51,609 nucleotides of DNA from Desulfobacterales bacterium (GCA_026984935.1 JALSRD010000064.1:1-51609); one strand, 5' to 3'. Shown: positions 1-9,316, counted from the first letter of the stretch. Numbers and translations: made by a program. Notes: generated from the sequence alone by a model not told the origin.

Positions 1-125
1 TCTGCCCTGCGGGAGCGCCGATTTTACCGCCTCTACTGTGTTGCAGGGCATTTGCGTCTGTATACGACAGCTGCATGCCCTGTGCCTTGTATAGGCGGCA
101 AACGCGACGCTTGCAAAATTCAGGT
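1..125. repeat. 125-bp dispersed structured repeat, copy 1
   Basis: This stretch is repeated at 17688-17812 with three substitutions in 125 bases, and it may extend left beyond the window. It can fold into nested stems: outer CCGCCT/AGGCGG, inner GCAGGGCAT/ATGCCCTGT, and a small GCAA/TTGC hairpin near the right end. In this copy the inner stem closes with a G-T (G-U in RNA) pair where copy 2 has G-C, so folding is kept. It lies just 3' of the minus-strand operon that ends at 157. No reading frame in it looks coding. It resembles a REP/MITE-like element or a 3'-end structural element; which one is unknown. Confidence 0.85.
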
Positions 126-156
126 AGGAAATCATCCGATTTGAAAGCCGGCGCTT

Positions 157-444
157 TCAGGAGGAAGGTGGGGTTTTTCCGGAAGAATCCCCGCGGGCGG
201 AAAGCGATTGCTGCAGTTTTTGCAAACGCCCTTCAAGCCGGTCGACCTTTTTGTGCAGGTGCTTGATTTTGTAATCCATCAGTCTTTCGAAGGTATCCAC
301 CTGTCCCTGAAGCTCATGGGGCAGGCTGGAGATTTTATTCTCGTTTTCAGCGATACTGTCGTGAATCGCATTGACTTCAAACTTGAACCGCTTGGCCAGT
401 CTGGAGACAGTTTCCTTAAAACTTTCCTGCAGTAAGGTGCTCAA
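157..444 (-). CDS. Small coiled-coil protein (95 aa)
   Basis: I do not recognise a named family. The protein is soluble and almost entirely helical, with a heptad-like stretch from about residue 40 to 80 (MDYKIKHLHKKVDRLEGRL) and a polar Ser/Pro tail. That core resembles the 88-aa product at 814-1080 (IDYKIAYLNKKIVRLNKKL), so the two are probably paralogues. The start is TTG, chosen because GGAG lies about seven bases upstream and no better start exists. It is the last gene of a minus-strand operon whose first gene encodes the large CheX-like membrane protein. A short GAAAGC/GCTTTC hairpin overlaps its stop codon. A structural or adaptor role is a guess. Confidence 0.6.
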   Translation of the reverse strand: MSTLLQESFKETVSRLAKRFKFEVNAIHDSIAENENKISSLPHELQGQVDTFERLMDYKIKHLHKKVDRLEGRLQKLQQSLSARGDSSGKTPPSS

Positions 445-505
445 AACCTACTCCTTGATTTTGGCGCGTTTGCATCGGGCGAAGTACATCCCGGCCACGT
501 TTTTT

Positions 506-817
506 TCAGCCCTCGGACCTTTGCGTGCCATGGGCTTTTTCGTAAGCCTCGATTTTTCTCTCAACCAGGTCCACCTGGCGGTCGAGCTCGGTGAACTTGC
601 GTTCAAGGTTTTCACGACAACGGTCGAGAAACGTTCTCAAATCATCCCGTACCCTTTCCAGTGCGCGCTTATTGTCCATTACGCGAATGTCAAAAGCCTT
701 TATTCTGCGTTTCAGGCTTTTTTCGAAGTCATCCAGGACTTCAGAAGGCTTGCGCCCTTCGGGCTGTCCTGTATCGCTGGTTTTCCTGGATTTGGCGGCA
801 TCATTTTGCATGCTCAT
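506..817 (-). CDS. Small coiled-coil protein (103 aa)
   Basis: A charged helical protein with no signal peptide or membrane segment. After about 25 polar residues it is a continuous amphipathic helix rich in Arg, Glu, Leu and Lys (for example FTELDRQVDLVERKIEAYEK), consistent with a dimeric coiled coil. Its ATG overlaps the stop of the 88-aa gene upstream as ATGA, which implies translational coupling. The operon partners are two further small coiled-coil proteins, an exported helical protein and a large membrane protein. I cannot name a family. Confidence 0.6.
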   Translation of the reverse strand: MSMQNDAAKSRKTSDTGQPEGRKPSEVLDDFEKSLKRRIKAFDIRVMDNKRALERVRDDLRTFLDRCRENLERKFTELDRQVDLVERKIEAYEKAHGTQRSEG

Positions 818-1080
818 GCAACTTCCCTGTCAAGTGTTTCCGGCGGCACCGGTGGTTTTTCCTCAAACCGGTTCAATTTTTTATTCAGACGAACGATTTT
901 TTTGTTCAGATAGGCGATTTTATAGTCAATGCTCTGTTGCAGCTTTTCAAGGCCGTGCTGCAGTTCAGCCGTAATTTCATGCTGCTGGGCCTGGTTGAAG
1001 CAGATTCGTCGGTTCAACACTTCAACGTACTTTTCCAGTTGATTTTCCAGGTCAAAAAGTTCCTGAACCAGGTTCCCCAT
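814..1080 (-). CDS. Small coiled-coil protein (88 aa)
   Basis: A helical protein with a coiled-coil core at about residues 40-75 and a Pro/Glu-rich C-terminus. The core is similar to that of the 95-aa product two genes downstream, suggesting duplication inside the operon. GGGAG lies about nine bases before the ATG. The gene is coupled by a 4-bp overlap to the next one (506-817). No enzymatic motif is visible. The three small proteins probably bind each other or the cytoplasmic part of the large protein encoded upstream, but this is inferred only from gene order and coiled-coil character. Confidence 0.6.
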   Translation of the reverse strand: MGNLVQELFDLENQLEKYVEVLNRRICFNQAQQHEITAELQHGLEKLQQSIDYKIAYLNKKIVRLNKKLNRFEEKPPVPPETLDREVA

Positions 1081-1177
1081 GTTCTATCTCCCGTCCGCCA
1101 ATAGGCCATTGAAGCGTGTGCAACTGCAGGAAAGTTGCGCCGTTGCCGGCCTTAATTAGCAGATGCAGCGCATCTGA

Positions 1178-1795
1178 TCAACCAGGACCTTTACGGCTGG
1201 TGATGGTTGTTCCTGCAGCCACAAGTTTCCAGATCCGGACTGTATGGATATACTCAATATCACGGCTGTCCACCAGGTATCGCCTGAGGTCGCGGCGTAC
1301 CGCTGCGATGGTGCGACCGGTTTCGGCCATGAAAGCCGTAATGTCCAGGCTGGGCAGCGCTTTGATGATCTTCAAGTCATCAACCGCTTCCTGGTAAAAA
1401 AAACCCAGCCGTTGATACTCGTTTTTAAAGTTTTGAATTTTACGGTCAAGAGCACGCATGTACGAATGCAGTTGCTGGGCCAGCGACAGATGGTGATCAA
1501 GGGTCTGCCAACGGATGGCCTGTGCATAGGAGATGATGGCGCGTTGTCTGCACTCATCCCGTATTTCCGCTACGACCAATGCGAACTGGTCCGCCAGTCG
1601 ACTGTAGAGTGCCTGCGCCTGAGCGGTCTGATGGTCAATTTTTTGCTGCAGTGTGATAATTTCATTCATCCGCTGCTCCAGCAGACGTGATGAAACGTCA
1701 CCCGGGGCGTCGGCCAACGCCGATACCGATCGTAAAAAGCACGCGGCCAGCAGCATACCCAGAACCATTGGGGCAATTTTGTTGTTTTCCTGCAT
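1178..1795 (-). CDS. Exported helical protein (205 aa)
   Basis: The N-terminus is a signal peptide: a short Lys-containing n-region, the hydrophobic stretch MVLGMLLAACFL and a likely cleavage near SVSALADA. The mature protein is predicted to be helical and periplasmic, rich in Gln, Leu and Arg, with long amphipathic segments at about residues 35-130. It starts three bases after the stop of the 817-aa gene, so the two are surely cotranscribed. I recognise no family. Because its partner also carries a long helical region beyond its single membrane helix, the two may interact in the periplasm; this is inference. Confidence 0.65.
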   Translation of the reverse strand: MQENNKIAPMVLGMLLAACFLRSVSALADAPGDVSSRLLEQRMNEIITLQQKIDHQTAQAQALYSRLADQFALVVAEIRDECRQRAIISYAQAIRWQTLDHHLSLAQQLHSYMRALDRKIQNFKNEYQRLGFFYQEAVDDLKIIKALPSLDITAFMAETGRTIAAVRRDLRRYLVDSRDIEYIHTVRIWKLVAAGTTITSRKGPG

Positions 1796-1798
1796 CCT

Positions 1799-4252
1799 CT
1801 ACCTGCCGGCGGCTGCGAACATCCGCCGCATCTTCCGGGAAACGAAAAGTTTTTTCCCTGGTCCCATCCAGTTTTTCAGAGCCTCGGTTACACGCCGGGC
1901 ATCGTCCTGGCTTCCGACGGAAAGGCTCACCAGTTCCAGCTGGCGGCCGGGCCAGCGCGACAGGAAGCCGGCCGCCTGGGGCGAAAGTGTCTCCAGGCTG
2001 TTTAAAGACAAACGCTGCCCCTTCCACTTGGCCAGCTGCTGGGCTGCAGCGGCGGAAAGCCTGGTGAGTCCGTTCAGTGCCAGCCAGTCCCCCGACCATC
2101 TGGCCAGATGGTAGGCCGCCGCCGCCGGAAGTTCTTCCAGGCCGTCCAGAAACAGGTCTTTCACCCTGTCCTTTGTAAGGCATGCGGCTGCCTGAGCCGA
2201 AATCATGGTCAGATCCGATTTGCGGTGGTAATCGCCCCGGCAGAGCTGTCGCCATATTTTGCGGTTGACCAGCCACTGGCCGAGGTTCACCTGCAGCCCC
2301 GTGTCGGGGGGTGCACTGGTTCCCTGAACCCACACCGTTTTTTTGATACCGGTGGCAATGTCCTTCCAAATGGCTTTCACAGGCACCGGGTCAGACTGTT
2401 GCACATTCATCAACAGATGTTCATCGTCAATGGTGTATTTCTGAATGAGCGCCTCGACGGAGCGCGCAAGGCGCTGCAAATCCGTTCCGCGCGTATACGG
2501 TGCCATCTGAAAATCGATGCGTGTTTTACGAATGCCGTAGTCCAGCGCTTCACTTGCGGAACCAAGCCATTCCAAGGGCTTTTGCAGAACCTCCAGAGAT
2601 ACACTCTGTCGTTGGATGGTTCGCAACGCCAGCGTCAGTTCCTCGTTGCCGATGGCCTTCTGAAAACTGTGGATCCGGCTTTTTTGCAGCTGCTGACGAA
2701 CACGATCGCACTGGTGCTCAACAGCGTTTTTAAAGTACTGTACCAGGCTCAGGATGTCATCCTGCTTGGCCAGGATTTTTTCCCGCAGTCGCTGCGCCTC
2801 TGCAAGCCGACGCTCCAGCACCGCTTGGGGAGTCAGCGCTTCGGGCTTATCCGGTGCAGGCGCCGGGCCCGGCTCTTCCGCCTTTGGAGGCGCCGGGCGC
2901 ACGATGGCTGCCTGAGTGACCGGCACAGGCCTCTTTGCGCGCAGTCTTGTTGCCGGTGCCTGCCTTTTCGGACGGTGCCAAAAATAAAATGTTCCCCCGG
3001 CAACCGCTGTCAGCAGCAATGTGCAAACCAGAACGGCCACACGGCGGTGCCCTTTTCGTGTTTTTCCAGCTGGGGACAATTTTCCGGAGGGCAAACCGCT
3101 GCCGGCATCTTTCTGGTGGCTTTCTTTCCGTTTATGAACCTGCCCTTTAGGTTCATCCGCCGCGGCCCTCTCTTCAGGCGGCACCGCTTCACCATCGGAC
3201 GGCTGTGGTTCAGCATCGTCTGCCGGTGCTGTTGTCAGATCCGCAAGGTCTTCGGCGGAAAGCCCTTCGAAACCGTCCGTGTCAGGATCGTCCGGGATAT
3301 CGCCCTTTTCCTTTGCCGGTGGAAGCGGCGCTTCATCGGGCAAGGCCGGTTTCTGCCCCCCGATGGCCCCCTCTCCCGTCCGCACACCCGTCGCAGGTTG
3401 CTTTGCGGCATCACCTGGTGCACCATCATTGGACAGCGTCGGTACATCCGGGGGATTGTCCGGGTTTCCGTCGGATGACGGCACGGGTGTGTCCAGCAAT
3501 TCATGCAGGTCGCCGTCGTCCAGAGGCTCCAGTTCCAGTTCCGTGGACAATGCATCGCCGGTATTATCCGTCGATTTTCCCGGAGGATTGGTGTCATTGA
3601 CGCGCGGCGCAGGTTCCGAGGCGGTATCGCTTCTATCATCTGTATCTGCCGGCGCGTCGCCGGCAGGCAGGTTTTCCTCCGGCCCGTCGGATTCTGATGC
3701 AGCATTCGATGCTGTGTTGTCCAGTTGTTTTTCTGCAGCTATCTTTTCCGGCTCACCCGAAGCCGGAATCGACGCTGCATCCCGGAGATATATTTCCAGC
3801 AGCCCGATGTGTTCCTGATGTTTAAACGCAATGCGAACCGGCTTGCCGTCCGGCTGTGACCGTTCTTCGAAGGCTTTTTCCGCCTGCACAGCGGGATCCG
3901 AAAACGTGCAGGAAAAACCGGCGTCCTCAAGGCATCGGGCCAGTTTTTTGGATATAAAATCGGCCATTTCAAGCAGCAGGTCGGGCACTTCATGGTCGAT
4001 TTCGACCTCTTCCACGCTGGCACCCAGCATGGAGGCGGCCATCAGGACGGCATAATCATCCGCAACCAGAATATCGGCACGCCCCTGCTTTTCGCCTGAA
4101 ATCTCGATCCGCCCGCGAAATCCACTGCCTTCCATCAACACGGAAGGGCCGCCTTCGAACAGGTCCACCTCCATCGATAGGATGCGCGCAAAGAATTCCG
4201 CAAGGGAGTCTTTGACGGCCGGAACGATATCCAGCTCGCCGTTGTCAGTCAT
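1799..4252 (-). CDS. CheX-like / single-TM protein with leucine-rich-like repeats (817 aa)
   Basis: Residues 1 to about 165 resemble CheX/CheC-type phosphatase folds: a segment with LMAASMLGA, an acidic stretch, then a helix LLEMADFISKKLARCL. About 165-400 is long, acidic and low complexity (Asp, Pro, Ser, Glu), probably disordered. A single transmembrane helix follows (VAVLVCTLLLTAVAGGTFYFW) after a basic stop-transfer-like region. Beyond it are coiled-coil segments and, near the C-terminus, three or four repeats of about 23 residues of the form LxLxxLxxLxxxAAxxLxxWxG, like leucine-rich repeats. It is probably the first gene of the operon. The CheX assignment is tentative: the canonical E-x2-N catalytic signature is not obvious. 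Confidence 0.6.
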   Translation of the reverse strand: MTDNGELDIVPAVKDSLAEFFARILSMEVDLFEGGPSVLMEGSGFRGRIEISGEKQGRADILVADDYAVLMAASMLGASVEEVEIDHEVPDLLLEMADFISKKLARCLEDAGFSCTFSDPAVQAEKAFEERSQPDGKPVRIAFKHQEHIGLLEIYLRDAASIPASGEPEKIAAEKQLDNTASNAASESDGPEENLPAGDAPADTDDRSDTASEPAPRVNDTNPPGKSTDNTGDALSTELELEPLDDGDLHELLDTPVPSSDGNPDNPPDVPTLSNDGAPGDAAKQPATGVRTGEGAIGGQKPALPDEAPLPPAKEKGDIPDDPDTDGFEGLSAEDLADLTTAPADDAEPQPSDGEAVPPEERAAADEPKGQVHKRKESHQKDAGSGLPSGKLSPAGKTRKGHRRVAVLVCTLLLTAVAGGTFYFWHRPKRQAPATRLRAKRPVPVTQAAIVRPAPPKAEEPGPAPAPDKPEALTPQAVLERRLAEAQRLREKILAKQDDILSLVQYFKNAVEHQCDRVRQQLQKSRIHSFQKAIGNEELTLALRTIQRQSVSLEVLQKPLEWLGSASEALDYGIRKTRIDFQMAPYTRGTDLQRLARSVEALIQKYTIDDEHLLMNVQQSDPVPVKAIWKDIATGIKKTVWVQGTSAPPDTGLQVNLGQWLVNRKIWRQLCRGDYHRKSDLTMISAQAAACLTKDRVKDLFLDGLEELPAAAAYHLARWSGDWLALNGLTRLSAAAAQQLAKWKGQRLSLNSLETLSPQAAGFLSRWPGRQLELVSLSVGSQDDARRVTEALKNWMGPGKKLFVSRKMRRMFAAAGR

Positions 4253-4685
4253 AGCCGCTTCTCAAACCGGTTGAACCGTAAAATGCCATCCGTGCCGTCT
4301 GCAAAGTGACGCCGGAAAATCCGATGGCCTGCAAAACAGCCTCTGGCGGCAGGCGTCAAAAAACAGCCCCCCGACATCCAAATGTGCTTCGAATCGAACA
4401 TCCGTCTCGAATCAGAGCCCAAATGCAGGCCGACAACCATCTGAATTTCAACTATCCAGTGGATATATCGGCCTTTTCAACCCACAGGATAAGCGAAAAT
4501 TGCAATGTCACACTGAAAGTTGGTGTAGACGATATGCCGGAAAGTGGTTCTATCGCGCACCTCAAGCGCTTCCGGCTGAAATACACCCGCCGGAATTGAC
4601 GGCTGCCACGGGTTTGGGTAATTGGGGAAGAGATGGGTTTTACTGCAGCCCTGTCGGAGGAGCGTTGCGTTGCTGCCGGTTTACA
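4253..4685. other. Intergenic region, no gene supported
   Basis: About 430 bp between the start of the 817-aa gene and the stop of the hybrid kinase gene. The short open frames here have no ribosome-binding site or recognisable protein. On the minus strand, TTGAAA followed 18 bases later by GATAGT (near 4480-4455) is a weak candidate promoter for the downstream operon. I see no strong terminator. Confidence 0.4.
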
Positions 4686-6653
4686 TCAGGCTGTTTTGCG
4701 TTCGCACAGCAGGTGCCTTACTTTTTGGGAAAGCTGATCCAGATTGTACGGTTTTTGAATAAAATCATCGCATCCGCAATCCAGGATTTCGCGCGCCTGT
4801 CCGTTGATGCTGTACCCGCTGCACAGAAGCACTTTGAGATCTGGCTTTATCTGCTTGACCTTAATGAAAGTTTCGTTGCCGCCCATTCCGGGCATGATCA
4901 TATCCAGCATCATCAGATCGATCTGGTCGCCGTACTGTTGCAGTTTTTGCAGGGCGGTATTTCCACTATTTGCGGTGATCACGCTGTATCCCATGTTTTC
5001 CAGCATCTCACGGGTGGAATCGACAATACTCTGTTCATCGTCAACCAGCAGCACCATACCACTGCCGGTTTGAATTTCATGATGCTCAATTTTGATTTCA
5101 ACCGGATCCTGCCGGGTCGCCGGCAGATAGATGACAAAGCGGCTTCCCTGACCCGGCTGACTGGTTACATGGATCGATCCGCCATGGTTTTGAATGATGC
5201 CGTAGGCGGAAGCCAAACCCAGGCCGGTGCCGCGTCCCTTGTCTTTGGTTGTAAAGAAGGGGTCAAACACGCGCCGGCAGGTGTTTTCATCCATTCCGAT
5301 TCCACTGTCGGATACGGACATCATGACGAAATTGCCCGGCTTCAGCCCCACTTTACGGGCCTGGGTCTGGGTAAGGCTCACATTTTCAGTGGCGATGTCA
5401 AGCAGGCCGCCGCCCGGCATGGCTTGCCAGGCATTGACGTAGAGGTTGATGAGTACCTGCTCAATCTGGCCACTGTCCACCTTGGCCGACCAGAGGTCCT
5501 GCTGCAGGCGCCAGCGGATGTCGATTTCCTTGCGTGTCCGGCCAAACATGGATGCAGAGCGTTCGATAAGGCGGTTAAGGTTGGTGGGCCGCACCTGGTA
5601 TTTGCCGGCACGTGCGAATCCCAACAGCTGGCGCGTCAGCTCGGCACCGCTTTGAACGTACTGCTCGATGTTGGTCAGACGCACATAATTCTGGTCCGAA
5701 CGATCCTTGATGTCGTAGAGCATCAGCGAAGCGCATCCCTGGATGCCCATCAGAATATTGTTGAAGTCATGGGCAATTCCGCCTGCCAAAGTACCGATGG
5801 ACTCCATTTTGCGGGCATGCCGCAGTTGTGACTCCAGATGCCGGCGATAACTGATATCTCTGGCCACGCCGTATGTGCCCACAAATTTCTTGGCTGACGC
5901 AGAGGATGAGTTGACATATACACCTGTGGCTTTCAGCTCGATCGTCAGGTGCCGCACCTCACATTCGCGGTATTGCTGTGCTTTCCGATTCAAGCGCAGC
6001 CTGATCTCCTCTCCGCTACAGGCGCGTTCACCAGTCCGCCGTTCGTTGAGCAGCCAGCGGGCTTTCTCGCGGTCCGGCCGGGCAACAATGCTCTCGTAAC
6101 TTTTTCCGATCAGGTCTTCCTGCGTATACCCCAGAAGCCGCTGGGCGGCTTCATTAACGAAAGTGAAGCGGCCCACGTTATCAAGCATGTAGATGATGTC
6201 CGGAGAATTTTGCACGAGGAAGCGGTAGCGCCGCTCGGAATTCTCCAGTTTTTGGTTAATAACCCGATTTTCGTCTTTTAATCGTTTCTGGGTGAAGACA
6301 TTTTTAACGGTCCTGATCAGGTCATCAGGCTCAAAAGGCTTTTTCAGATAGTCACAGGCTCCCTTTTTCAATGCCGTGACCGCGGTTTCGATGGATGCAT
6401 ACCCGGTAATCATGATGACATGCGCATCAGCTTCCTGGCGCAGGATCCGCTCGAGCACGTCAAAGCCACTGATTCCAGGCATGCACAGGTCCAGCAGGAA
6501 CAGGTCGTAGGATTTATCGCGCAGCACGGCGTCGATTTCGGCGGGGCGGGTAATATAGTCCACAACGTAGTGCTGCATCTGCAATAGTGCTTTGATGCTC
6601 TCGCAGATTCTCAGTTCGTCATCGATAACCAAAACCCTTGGGACAGAACTCAT
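4686..6653 (-). CDS. Hybrid sensor histidine kinase, REC-PAS-HisKA-HATPase-REC (655 aa)
   Basis: A cytoplasmic phosphorelay protein with no membrane segment. Domains in order: receiver at about 5-120 with Asp55 as likely phosphoacceptor (LFLLDLCMPG); PAS at about 140-265; dimerisation/phosphoacceptor domain with His295 in GGIAHDFNN; HATPase with DSGIGMDE and GTGLGLAS boxes; C-terminal receiver at about 535-650 (LLVDDE, MMLDMIMPG). The ATG at 6653 is preferred over an in-frame start 129 bp upstream because AGGAG lies just before it and the extra residues are not receiver-like. A receiver at each end suggests it takes a phosphoryl signal from another kinase and relays it onward. The neighbouring HDOD-kinase is a plausible partner. 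Confidence 0.9.
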   Translation of the reverse strand: MSSVPRVLVIDDELRICESIKALLQMQHYVVDYITRPAEIDAVLRDKSYDLFLLDLCMPGISGFDVLERILRQEADAHVIMITGYASIETAVTALKKGACDYLKKPFEPDDLIRTVKNVFTQKRLKDENRVINQKLENSERRYRFLVQNSPDIIYMLDNVGRFTFVNEAAQRLLGYTQEDLIGKSYESIVARPDREKARWLLNERRTGERACSGEEIRLRLNRKAQQYRECEVRHLTIELKATGVYVNSSSASAKKFVGTYGVARDISYRRHLESQLRHARKMESIGTLAGGIAHDFNNILMGIQGCASLMLYDIKDRSDQNYVRLTNIEQYVQSGAELTRQLLGFARAGKYQVRPTNLNRLIERSASMFGRTRKEIDIRWRLQQDLWSAKVDSGQIEQVLINLYVNAWQAMPGGGLLDIATENVSLTQTQARKVGLKPGNFVMMSVSDSGIGMDENTCRRVFDPFFTTKDKGRGTGLGLASAYGIIQNHGGSIHVTSQPGQGSRFVIYLPATRQDPVEIKIEHHEIQTGSGMVLLVDDEQSIVDSTREMLENMGYSVITANSGNTALQKLQQYGDQIDLMMLDMIMPGMGGNETFIKVKQIKPDLKVLLCSGYSINGQAREILDCGCDDFIQKPYNLDQLSQKVRHLLCERKTA

Positions 6654-6871
6654 CGCTGACTCCTGACGGCTTTGTGAGAAAAACCAAAACACCAAAAGAT
6701 CAAGAGACCCAAAGAAACCGATAACCAACACCGGGCAGCTTGGCCATCTGGCAGCACCCTTGTGCCTGTACAAAATAGACATAAGGATGTCAAGCGCTTA
6801 TTCTGTTTTCAGGCAGGACCCGCTATACCTGGGCGGTTACCACCGAACAGTAAAAATCCCCGGTTTCTCTT

Positions 6872-9010
6872 TTACAGCTGTTTTTTGGTCCCGCCGTCGA
6901 CGGGAAAGGTGAGTACAAAAGTCGTGCCCTTACCCGCACGGCTGGAAAAGCGGATGCTGCCGCCCAGGGCCTCGACGACACTGTGGACCACGTAAAGGCC
7001 CAGTCCGGAGTGGTGTTCTCCCTTGGCGCTGGTATAGGGTTCAAACAGGCTGGATTTCAGGGTATCGGGGATGCCGGGGCCGTTGTCCCTTATGATAATT
7101 TCGATACGGCCGGCGGCCTCACCGCTGTCTTTTCGCGCACCATTTATTCTGCGGCCCTCCAGGCGGCGCGTACGCACGTAAAGCCAACCGCCGCCGGGCA
7201 TGGCCTCGGCCGCATTTTTCACCAGATTGATGAAAACCTGTTTCATGGCATCCCAATCCGTAAGCATCGGGGGAAGATTCCGGCCGAGATCGAGCTGCAG
7301 CACAATACGGTGGGGAGCGAGGAGGGATTGATCCAGAATCCGCAGAAAGGCTTCCAGACGTCGGTTGAGATCGATGGGAGACTTACCTGTGATCACCGGG
7401 CGGGAGACCGATGAGGTCTGGCGGACGATCTGGCTTACACGGTCGACTTCCTCAATGATCAGTTGCAGTTCTTCACGCCCCGAATGGTCTTCGGGAAGTT
7501 TCATGCTCAGCACCTTGATATAATTTTTAATGATACCCAGTGGATTGTTGATTTCATGCATCAGCCGGCGGGGAACCAGTGCGGCGGTGTCGATGGCCTG
7601 CCGCTGCAGGGTCTGCCGCAGTTCGGCCTCCTGAAGTATGCAGCTGGCGGCATTTTCAGCCAGGTCCCTGATCAGCCGGGACTGGGCTGCCAGCCCGTGG
7701 GCCTGGCTTCTGCGGCAGCCGATTGCCAGTACCCCCAGGTAGTTGCCGGCAGCCGCCAACGGGACACTCACGAACCCTTCACTGCCGAGCAGGTGCACAA
7801 TCTGCTCGTCGGCGATGCTGCATGCAGTATTTGTAAACAGGCCGAAGGAATCAGCCAGTTCGGTGTCTGCTGTCGTGTGCGCAATCACACCGGCAGGACC
7901 TTCAGGTGCGATCTCAAGATCACCTGCCGCCGGGGTTTGCGCATGGGGATCGAAAAGTCTGAGCACGTCTGTTTCGGTATCACGCAGGAAGATAACCAGG
8001 CGGTCCACACCCAGATTGATTTTGAGGCTGTCCTTCAAGCTTTCCAGCACCGCCGGCCGCGCCGGGGTGTGGATCAGTTGTTGGAGTGCGGCCGACAGCA
8101 GCGAGCTGTTTTTGACCTCATAGACAAATTCCTTCAAATGGGCTTTGCCGCTGGCTGATTTTGCAAGCATCTCTGCTTCGCCCGGCGGATCGATGGCCAG
8201 GAACGCCGCTTTTTTTTGTACATCCGCCTGGGCCTCGTTCACCATCTGCCGTATCACCGGCAGGGAGATCTGAAACGCTTTCTCAGCCACCTGGGCACCG
8301 GCCAGCAGGACATTTTCCGACTGTTGCGCAAGCGTGTTGGCAATGTACACGACTTTAACGAGATCAAAGGCGCCCAGGATGCGCACCCGGGACTCATGGT
8401 GGTAGCGCACCGCATCTGCAAGCAGGGAATTTCCGGTGGCCTGCTGCACCAGCCGGGCACCGATTTCGAAATGGCGCAGGCTTTCCTTTTTTTCGAACAC
8501 CGTAAAAGACATGCCCGACTGGGCCCGTGAGCGCAGTGCAGGATTGATTCCCGGGTCCTGCTGTGCCAGTACCAGTTTCCCGATATCATGGACCAGGCCG
8601 GCCAGGTAGGCTTCCTCGGGGTCCACACCAATGGCGGTTTTTGCCAGCCGCCTGGCCAGGCAGGCACAAGTCATGCTATGCCACCAGAACTCACCCACAC
8701 GTACAAAAGAAAGGTTTTTATCCGGCCCGAAGGTTTGCTGAACAAGGGCTTTTACCAGGATCTGACGTATGGTGCGCCTGCCGAGCCTGCCGATGGCCTT
8801 TTCAAAACCGGACGCTCCTACCGCTGTGTGCCGGATCATACCGGCTGCCTGCAGGATAGCGATGCTCAGGGCCGCATCGGTGTTACAGATGCGGGCTAAA
8901 GCCGCGTTTGCATCGCTTTCTCGGCTGCAGGCCTGCAGCGCCTTGAGCACAACCTGAGGCACGAACGGAAGCGTTTCAAAGCGCCGTGAGGAAAGGGGCT
9001 GTCGGTTCAC
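6872..9010 (-). CDS. HDOD-GAF sensor histidine kinase (712 aa)
   Basis: Residues about 10-220 form an HDOD domain (PFVPQVVLKAL, LAGLVHDIGKLVL), followed by helical linkers, a GAF domain at about 330-480, then a kinase core. The phosphoacceptor box is LMHEINNPLGIIKNYIKVL near residue 490, and the ATPase boxes are NLVKNAAEAMP, DNGPGIPD and GLGLYVVHS. No membrane helix is seen, so the signal is probably cytosolic. The start is GTG with only a weak purine tract upstream. It lies 218 bp from the hybrid kinase on the same strand. HDOD-kinase fusions are usual in deltaproteobacteria and are linked to stress or cell-cycle signalling; the ligand here is unknown. Confidence 0.9.
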   Translation of the reverse strand: MNRQPLSSRRFETLPFVPQVVLKALQACSRESDANAALARICNTDAALSIAILQAAGMIRHTAVGASGFEKAIGRLGRRTIRQILVKALVQQTFGPDKNLSFVRVGEFWWHSMTCACLARRLAKTAIGVDPEEAYLAGLVHDIGKLVLAQQDPGINPALRSRAQSGMSFTVFEKKESLRHFEIGARLVQQATGNSLLADAVRYHHESRVRILGAFDLVKVVYIANTLAQQSENVLLAGAQVAEKAFQISLPVIRQMVNEAQADVQKKAAFLAIDPPGEAEMLAKSASGKAHLKEFVYEVKNSSLLSAALQQLIHTPARPAVLESLKDSLKINLGVDRLVIFLRDTETDVLRLFDPHAQTPAAGDLEIAPEGPAGVIAHTTADTELADSFGLFTNTACSIADEQIVHLLGSEGFVSVPLAAAGNYLGVLAIGCRRSQAHGLAAQSRLIRDLAENAASCILQEAELRQTLQRQAIDTAALVPRRLMHEINNPLGIIKNYIKVLSMKLPEDHSGREELQLIIEEVDRVSQIVRQTSSVSRPVITGKSPIDLNRRLEAFLRILDQSLLAPHRIVLQLDLGRNLPPMLTDWDAMKQVFINLVKNAAEAMPGGGWLYVRTRRLEGRRINGARKDSGEAAGRIEIIIRDNGPGIPDTLKSSLFEPYTSAKGEHHSGLGLYVVHSVVEALGGSIRFSSRAGKGTTFVLTFPVDGGTKKQL

Positions 9011-9136
9011 GAATTTCTCTTTAGCTTCAATAGGAGTAAATGCCTCTTGATCATTAGTATTTGCCTGCTTTCATATTGGGACTTGCATCGGTCTGGCTTT
9101 CGCGCTCACCATGCCCGATCATTTTTGCCGCCGCCA

Positions 9137-9316
9137 TCAGGTCATGGTGGTATCCGAAATCGGAATTTGCTTGTCCGGCTGTCCCTGCCGCCTCCGGATA
9201 ACGTCTCCGCGCTTGCCCTGCGTACCGGGCGGCTGTTTTGCGGCGGACTTTTTTTTATAATGCCTGAACATTTCGCGCAGCCGCGTATCTAAACGTTCAC
9301 GCTTGGCTGGATCCAT
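9137..9316 (-). CDS. Small basic conserved protein (59 aa)
   Basis: A short Arg/Lys-rich protein with an N-terminal helix (DPAKRERLDTRLREMFRHY) and a basic tail with GKRGDVIRRRQGQPD. I cannot assign a function. The ATG at 9316 is chosen over an in-frame TTG at 9340 because GGAGGAG lies immediately upstream of it. The gene lies 126 bp before the HDOD-kinase on the same strand and downstream of the AT-rich regulatory region at 9490-9604. The strong ribosome-binding site and non-random composition support expression. Confidence 0.55.
   Translation of the reverse strand: MDPAKRERLDTRLREMFRHYKKKSAAKQPPGTQGKRGDVIRRRQGQPDKQIPISDTTMT

Noticed and set aside
1-125. CRISPR repeat or integron attC site
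   Set aside because: Only two full copies 17.7 kb apart without spacers, and no core sites of the attC type at the ends.
2108-3478. A 456-codon plus-strand frame opposite the CheX-like gene
   Set aside because: Mirrors the low-complexity acidic region on the other strand; no ribosome-binding site or recognisable domain.
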